Shown: positions 60,435-64,000 of the stretch, piece by piece
How positions within the stretch are numbered: the stretch's first letter is position 1
Layout: every line of letters begins with the position of its first letter
Origin: Microbacterium pumilum
GTDB taxonomy: Bacteria > Actinomycetota > Actinomycetes > Actinomycetales > Microbacteriaceae
NCBI RefSeq assembly: GCF_039530225.1
Contig: NZ_BAAAOH010000001.1
Location: 4,216,001-4,280,000 of the forward strand
Reading direction: 5' to 3'
DNA: 64,000 nt
Notes under the pieces: generated by a model
What the model saw: the letters and a program-made list of their open reading frames with translations, nothing else
Database searches by the model: none
What the model was told of the DNA's origin: nothing
Translations under genes and position numbers: made by a program

Positions 60435-62498
60435 ATGAGCACAGCCCTCCCCTTCGAGAGCGCATACCGGCACGGATTCGCACGCATCGCGGCGTGCACC
60501 ATACCGATCGCCATCGCCGACCCGGTCGCCAACGTCGACGCCGTGCTCACGACAGCGCAGGAGTGCTCCGATGATGCCGTCGCCGTCGCGGTCTTCCCAG
60601 AGCTCTGCCTGACGGGCTATTCGATCGATGATCTGGTGATGCAGGATGCCGTCCTCGACGCCGTCGAGATCGCCATCGGACGGCTGGTCGTGGCATCCGC
60701 CGATCTCTTCCCGCTGCTCGTCGTCGGCGCCCCGCTGCGCAACGGCAACCGCATCTACAACTGCGCGGTCGTGATCCATCGGGGTGAACTGCTGGGCGTC
60801 GCACCCAAGTCGTACCTCCCGACCTACCGCGAGTTCTACGAGCGGCGCTGGTACGCCCCGGGCGACGACCAGGGCGGACGCGACATCCGGGTCGGCGATC
60901 TGGAAGCGCCGTTCGGTCCCGACCTGATCTTCGAGGCTCTGGATGTCGCGGGTCTCGTCGTCCACGCCGAGGTGTGCGAGGACGTATGGGTGCCGATCCC
61001 GCCGTCATCGCAAGCGGCACTCGCCGGCGCCACCGTGCTGGTGAACCTGAGTGGAAGCCCGATCACGATCGCTCGCGCCGAGGACCGCAAGGACCTCTGC
61101 CAGTCGCAGTCGCTGCGCTGCCTCGCCGCCTACGCGTATGCCGCCGCGGGCATGGGCGAGTCGACGAACGACCTCTCGTGGGACGGGCAGACGATGGTCT
61201 ACGAAGGCGGTGCGCTGCTCGCCGAAACGGAGCGCTTCCCCGATGGCCCGCGCCGATCGGTGGCGGATGTCGACCTCGACCGCCTTCGCCAGGATCGCCT
61301 CCGCCAGGGGACGTTCGACGACAACCGCCGCACGTACGACCCGCGGTTCCGCACCGTGCACTTCGAGCTCGACCCGCCGGCGCGGGACGTCGGGCTGCGC
61401 CGCACGCTCGACCGCTTCCCGTTCGTGCCCGACGACCCCGACCGACTGGCGCTCGACTGCTACGAGGCGTTCAACATCCAGGTGTCGGGGCTGGTCCAGC
61501 GCATGGAGGCGATCGGCCGGCCCAAGGCGGTGATCGGCGTGAGCGGCGGGCTCGACTCCACCCACGCACTGCTGGTGGTGGCTCGGGCCATGGACCGCAT
61601 GGGCCGACCGCGGAGCGACATCCTCGCCTACACGATGCCGGGCTTCGCGACGACCGAGCGCACCAAATCCAACGCGATCGCACTCGCCGAGGCGGTGGGC
61701 GCGTCGATCGAGACGATCGACATCCGCCCTACCGCGACGCAGCTGTTCGAGGGGATCGGGCACCCGTACAGCGATGGACACCCTGTCTACGACATAACCT
61801 TCGAGAACGTGCAGGCGGGTGTCCGCACCGACTTCCTCTTCCGGCTGGCCAATCAGCACGGCGGAATGGTCATCGGCACGTCCGACCTGTCGGAGCTCGC
61901 ACTCGGTTGGGCGACCTACGGCGTGGGCGACCACATGAGCCACTACGCCGTCAATTCCGGCGTGCCCAAGACCCTCATCCAGCACGTCATCCGGTGGGTG
62001 ATCTCGCACCGCGAGGGGGTCGACGACGCGGAAGCGGCCGTGCTGCAGTCGGTGCTCGACACCGAGATCACTCCCGAGCTCGTGCCGACGGGTCAGGACG
62101 GCCGCCAAGCCGAGTCGACCGAGGACCGCGTCGGCCCGTACGCTCTGCACGACTTCGCTCTCTTCCACGTGCTGCGCTACGGGTACCGCCCCTCGAAGAT
62201 CGCCTACCTCGCGTCCCACGCCTGGGCCGACAAGGATGCCGGGGCATGGCCACCTGGATTCCCCGACGACGACCACTACTCGTACGACCTGCCCACGGTC
62301 GTGAAGTGGCTGCAGGTCTTCCTGCGCAGGTACTTCGCGTTCGCCCAGTTCAAGCGATCTGCGATTCCGAACGGCCCGAAGGTGGCGGCCGCGGGTTCGC
62401 TCTCGCCGCGAGGCGACTGGCGGGCACCCTCCGACGGGAATGCGCGGGTCTGGCTCGCCGAGCTGAAGGCCGCTCTGCCCGAACACGTCGAGGACTGA
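60435..62498 (+). CDS. nadE: Glutamine-dependent NAD+ synthetase
   Basis: 687 residues, the full glutamine-using form. The nitrilase domain has the triad Glu56 (FPELCLTGYS), Lys125 (VAPKSYLPT) and Cys181 (HAEVCEDVW). The synthetase domain carries the ATP loop IGVSGGLDSTHALL (about 370) and GTSDLSELALGWATYG. It makes NAD+ from deamido-NAD+. The ATG at 60435 starts the conserved part; the longer frame adds 40 non-homologous residues. Its stop is 2 bases before the hairpin repeat array. Confidence 0.94.
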   Translation: MSTALPFESAYRHGFARIAACTIPIAIADPVANVDAVLTTAQECSDDAVAVAVFPELCLTGYSIDDLVMQDAVLDAVEIAIGRLVVASADLFPLLVVGAPLRNGNRIYNCAVVIHRGELLGVAPKSYLPTYREFYERRWYAPGDDQGGRDIRVGDLEAPFGPDLIFEALDVAGLVVHAEVCEDVWVPIPPSSQAALAGATVLVNLSGSPITIARAEDRKDLCQSQSLRCLAAYAYAAAGMGESTNDLSWDGQTMVYEGGALLAETERFPDGPRRSVADVDLDRLRQDRLRQGTFDDNRRTYDPRFRTVHFELDPPARDVGLRRTLDRFPFVPDDPDRLALDCYEAFNIQVSGLVQRMEAIGRPKAVIGVSGGLDSTHALLVVARAMDRMGRPRSDILAYTMPGFATTERTKSNAIALAEAVGASIETIDIRPTATQLFEGIGHPYSDGHPVYDITFENVQAGVRTDFLFRLANQHGGMVIGTSDLSELALGWATYGVGDHMSHYAVNSGVPKTLIQHVIRWVISHREGVDDAEAAVLQSVLDTEITPELVPTGQDGRQAESTEDRVGPYALHDFALFHVLRYGYRPSKIAYLASHAWADKDAGAWPPGFPDDDHYSYDLPTVVKWLQVFLRRYFAFAQFKRSAIPNGPKVAAAGSLSPRGDWRAPSDGNARVWLAELKAALPEHVED

Positions 62499-62500
62499 CC

Positions 62501-63079
62501 GCGGTCCGGGTTTCGCAGGTTCCGGATGCGGGGATCCTGCGTTACCTGGACCCGGCACGCACCGACTTGCGCTCGCTGTTCGGGGCGGTCCGGGTTTCGC
62601 AGGTTCCGGATGCGGGGATCCTGCGTTTCCCGGACCCCGTCCCGGCCCGCTCCGACTTGCGCTCGCTGTTCGGGGCGGTCCGGGTTTCGCAGGTTCCGGA
62701 TGCGGGGATCCTGCGTTACCCGGACCCGGACCCGGACCGGCCCGCACCGACATGCGCTCGCTGTTCGGGGCGGTCCGGGTTCGCAGGTGCCGGATGCGGG
62801 GATCCTGCGTTTCCCGGACCCGGACCCGGCCCGCACCGACACGCGCTCGCTGTTCGGGGCGGTCCGGGTTTCGCAGGTTCCGGATGCGGGGATCCTGCGT
62901 TACCCGGACCCGGCCCGCTCCGACGCGCTCGCTGTTCGGGGCGGTCCGGGTTTCGCAGGTTCCGGATGCGGGGATCCTGCGTTACCCGGACCCGGCCCGC
63001 ACCGACACGCGCTCGCTGCTCGGGGCGGTCCGGGTTTCGCAGGTTCCGGATGCGGGGATCCTGCGTTTCCCGGACCCGG
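62501..63079 (+). repeat. Tandem array of seven hairpin-forming repeats
   Basis: Copies start at 62501, 62585, 62675, 62770, 62859, 62941 and 63025 (periods 84, 90, 95, 89, 82, 84); the seventh lacks the downstream half. The core of about 50 bp reads GGTCCGGG-TTT-CGCAGG, then TTCCGGATGCGGGGAT, then CCTGCG-TT(T/A)-CCCGGACC: an 8-bp and a 6-bp stem with a T-rich internal loop and a 16-base end loop. The linkers (ending GCGCTCGCTGTTCGGG) are also alike and differ by CCCGGA slippage and small indels. Unit lengths are not all multiples of three, so no frame runs through. It is not a CRISPR because the linkers are nearly the same. Confidence 0.85.
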
Positions 63080-63192
63080 GCGGCCAAGGTCTGGGCGGAT
63101 GGTGTCAGAGTCCTCGAGGACCGGGTCAAGGCCGAAAGTGTCGGAAACCTGCGGGCTCGACGAAGAGGGGCAGGTCGACGGCACCCCGGTGG
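63080..63192. other. Spacer between repeat array and oxidoreductase promoter
   Basis: 113 bases with no gene, hairpin or repeat that I can support. Confidence 0.5.
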
Positions 63193-63198
63193 CAGGAT
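63193..63198 (+). promoter_or_regulatory. -10 element of the FAD oxidoreductase gene, leaderless
   Basis: CAGGAT, a variant of TAGGAT, ends 6 bases before the ATG at 63205. Confidence 0.4.
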
Positions 63199-63204
63199 GG
63201 GGCC

Positions 63205-64000
63205 ATGGCACGACAGGCGACGATCGTCGGCAGCGGACCCAACGGGCTCGTCGCGGCGGTCGCGCTCGCCCGAGCGGGGTACGACGTCCGGGTCATCGAG
63301 GCGGCGGACACGCTCGGGGGCGGTGTGCGGTCGGCGGAGCTCACTCTGCCGGGCTTCCTCCACGACGTGGGCTCCGCGGTTCATCCCGCAGCCCTGAGCT
63401 CGCCCTTCTTCCGCGCCTTCGGCCTCCGCGAGCGCATCGACTGGATCTCACCCGAGATCTCCTACGCGCAGCCGCTGGACGGTGCACGCGCGGCGATCGC
63501 GTGGCGCGATCTCGACCGGACCGCCGACGGCCTCGGCCGCGATGCCCGTGCCTGGCGCGCCGTCATCCGTCCGCTGAGCACCCATCTCCAATCGCTGGTG
63601 GACTTCACCGGATCCCAGCTGCTCCGCGTTCCGCGGCATCCCGTCACGACGCTCCGGTTCGGACTGCGGGCACTGCAGCTCGGTTCAGGCCTCGGCCGGT
63701 CGACCTTCGCGACAGAAGAGGCCGACGCACTGCTGACCGGTGTGCTGGCTCATGCCAACACCCCATTGCCGTCCGTGGGCGGCGCGGCTTCCGGGCTGTT
63801 CCTCGCCGCGCACGCCCACGCCGGGGACGGCTGGGCGTATCCGCGGGGTGGCGCTCAGCGCATCGCGGACGCCCTTCTCGATGACCTCCGCTCGCACGGC
63901 GGCGGAGCCGAGGCGGGGAATCGGGTCAACTCGCTGGCTGACCTCGACTGGGGTGATCCGGATGCCGGCGACCTGCTGCTGCTCGACACCTCGCCGCGGC
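63205..64000 (+). CDS. FAD-dependent oxidoreductase, phytoene-desaturase-like (cut by the window end)
   Basis: 265 codons are present, with no stop before the window ends; family members are about 480-530 residues. The N-terminal TIVGSGPNGLVAAVALARAG is the FAD dinucleotide fold with GxGxxG, followed by VIEAADTLGGGVRSAELTLP and DVGSAVHPAALSSP, as in carotenoid desaturase/isomerase-like proteins. GWAYPRGGAQRIADALLDDL matches the region that opens the second half. The substrate is unknown. The ATG is 6 bases after a CAGGAT hexamer. Confidence 0.85.
   Translation, partial: MARQATIVGSGPNGLVAAVALARAGYDVRVIEAADTLGGGVRSAELTLPGFLHDVGSAVHPAALSSPFFRAFGLRERIDWISPEISYAQPLDGARAAIAWRDLDRTADGLGRDARAWRAVIRPLSTHLQSLVDFTGSQLLRVPRHPVTTLRFGLRALQLGSGLGRSTFATEEADALLTGVLAHANTPLPSVGGAASGLFLAAHAHAGDGWAYPRGGAQRIADALLDDLRSHGGGAEAGNRVNSLADLDWGDPDAGDLLLLDTSPR

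Noticed and set aside
62501..63079. CRISPR array
   Set aside because: Unit cores are about 50 bp and regularly spaced, but the spacers are nearly identical to each other and there are no cas genes nearby.
62526..63397. Long reading frames through the repeat array, on both strands
   Set aside because: They encode only the repeat peptide in GC-rich frames, unit lengths of 95, 89 and 82 break a periodic frame, and they have no start or ribosome site.

Overview
The window is a gene-dense, very GC-rich stretch of chromosome. It suits an actinobacterium of the family Microbacteriaceae, most likely Microbacterium or a close relative. Reasons: GTG and TTG starts are common; menaquinone is the respiratory quinone; the Ccs (ResB/CcsB) type of cytochrome c maturation is used; there are two F420-type luciferase-like oxidoreductases; and bS22 and a BldC-like protein are adjacent, an arrangement typical of actinobacteria. 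I see no phage, insertion sequence, CRISPR array or tRNA/rRNA gene.

Layout. 1-4.5 kb: nucleotidyltransferase-like protein, GH13 amylase, YajQ, alpha/beta hydrolase. 4.5-27 kb: a menaquinone region (polyprenyl diphosphate synthase, menG, menF, menD, menA, menE, menB, menC). It is interrupted by two PadR-HAAS regulatory modules, an ABC exporter, PPK2, an FprA-type reductase and a trehalose-synthase-like GH13 enzyme. 27-33 kb: TetR, an MMPL transporter and a YhgE/Pip protein. 33-38 kb: a histidine phosphatase-resA-ccdA-resB-ccsB operon for cytochrome c maturation. 39-42 kb: archaeal-type aspartyl-tRNA synthetase, YegP-like, glutaredoxin-like, rhodanese, bS22, BldC. 42-49 kb: TetR with a drug-type ABC exporter, an ArsR regulator, the Ktr potassium uptake pair, proC. 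49-56 kb: ArsR-SRPBCC pair, hydrolase, cation efflux, LLM oxidoreductase, tadA/upp, and an operon joining an unknown membrane protein to an ornithine-decarboxylase-like enzyme. 56-64 kb: DUF3467, a large RecB-nuclease/helicase fusion, NAD+ synthetase, a hairpin repeat array and a truncated FAD oxidoreductase.

How it works together. The men genes convert chorismate to menaquinone and the ccs genes mature the c-type cytochromes that take electrons from it, so much of the first 40 kb serves respiration. Two expected pathway steps, MenH and the DHNA-CoA thioesterase, are not recognisable here.

What stands out. (1) Seven near-identical hairpin units stand in tandem at 62501-63079. (2) A roughly 150-nt structured leader with a ribosome-site-masking hairpin precedes the membrane protein/decarboxylase operon. 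(3) About 27 genes have a -10 hexamer (mostly TAGRCT or TAGGAT) 6-8 nt before the start codon, which predicts leaderless mRNAs; at three junctions the TAG stop of the upstream gene is itself the start of that hexamer. (4) The MMPL transporter carries a degenerate ABC-ATPase-like tail and an in-frame 24-bp tandem repeat. (5) The aspartyl-tRNA synthetase carries an in-frame insertion resembling an intergenic repeat.
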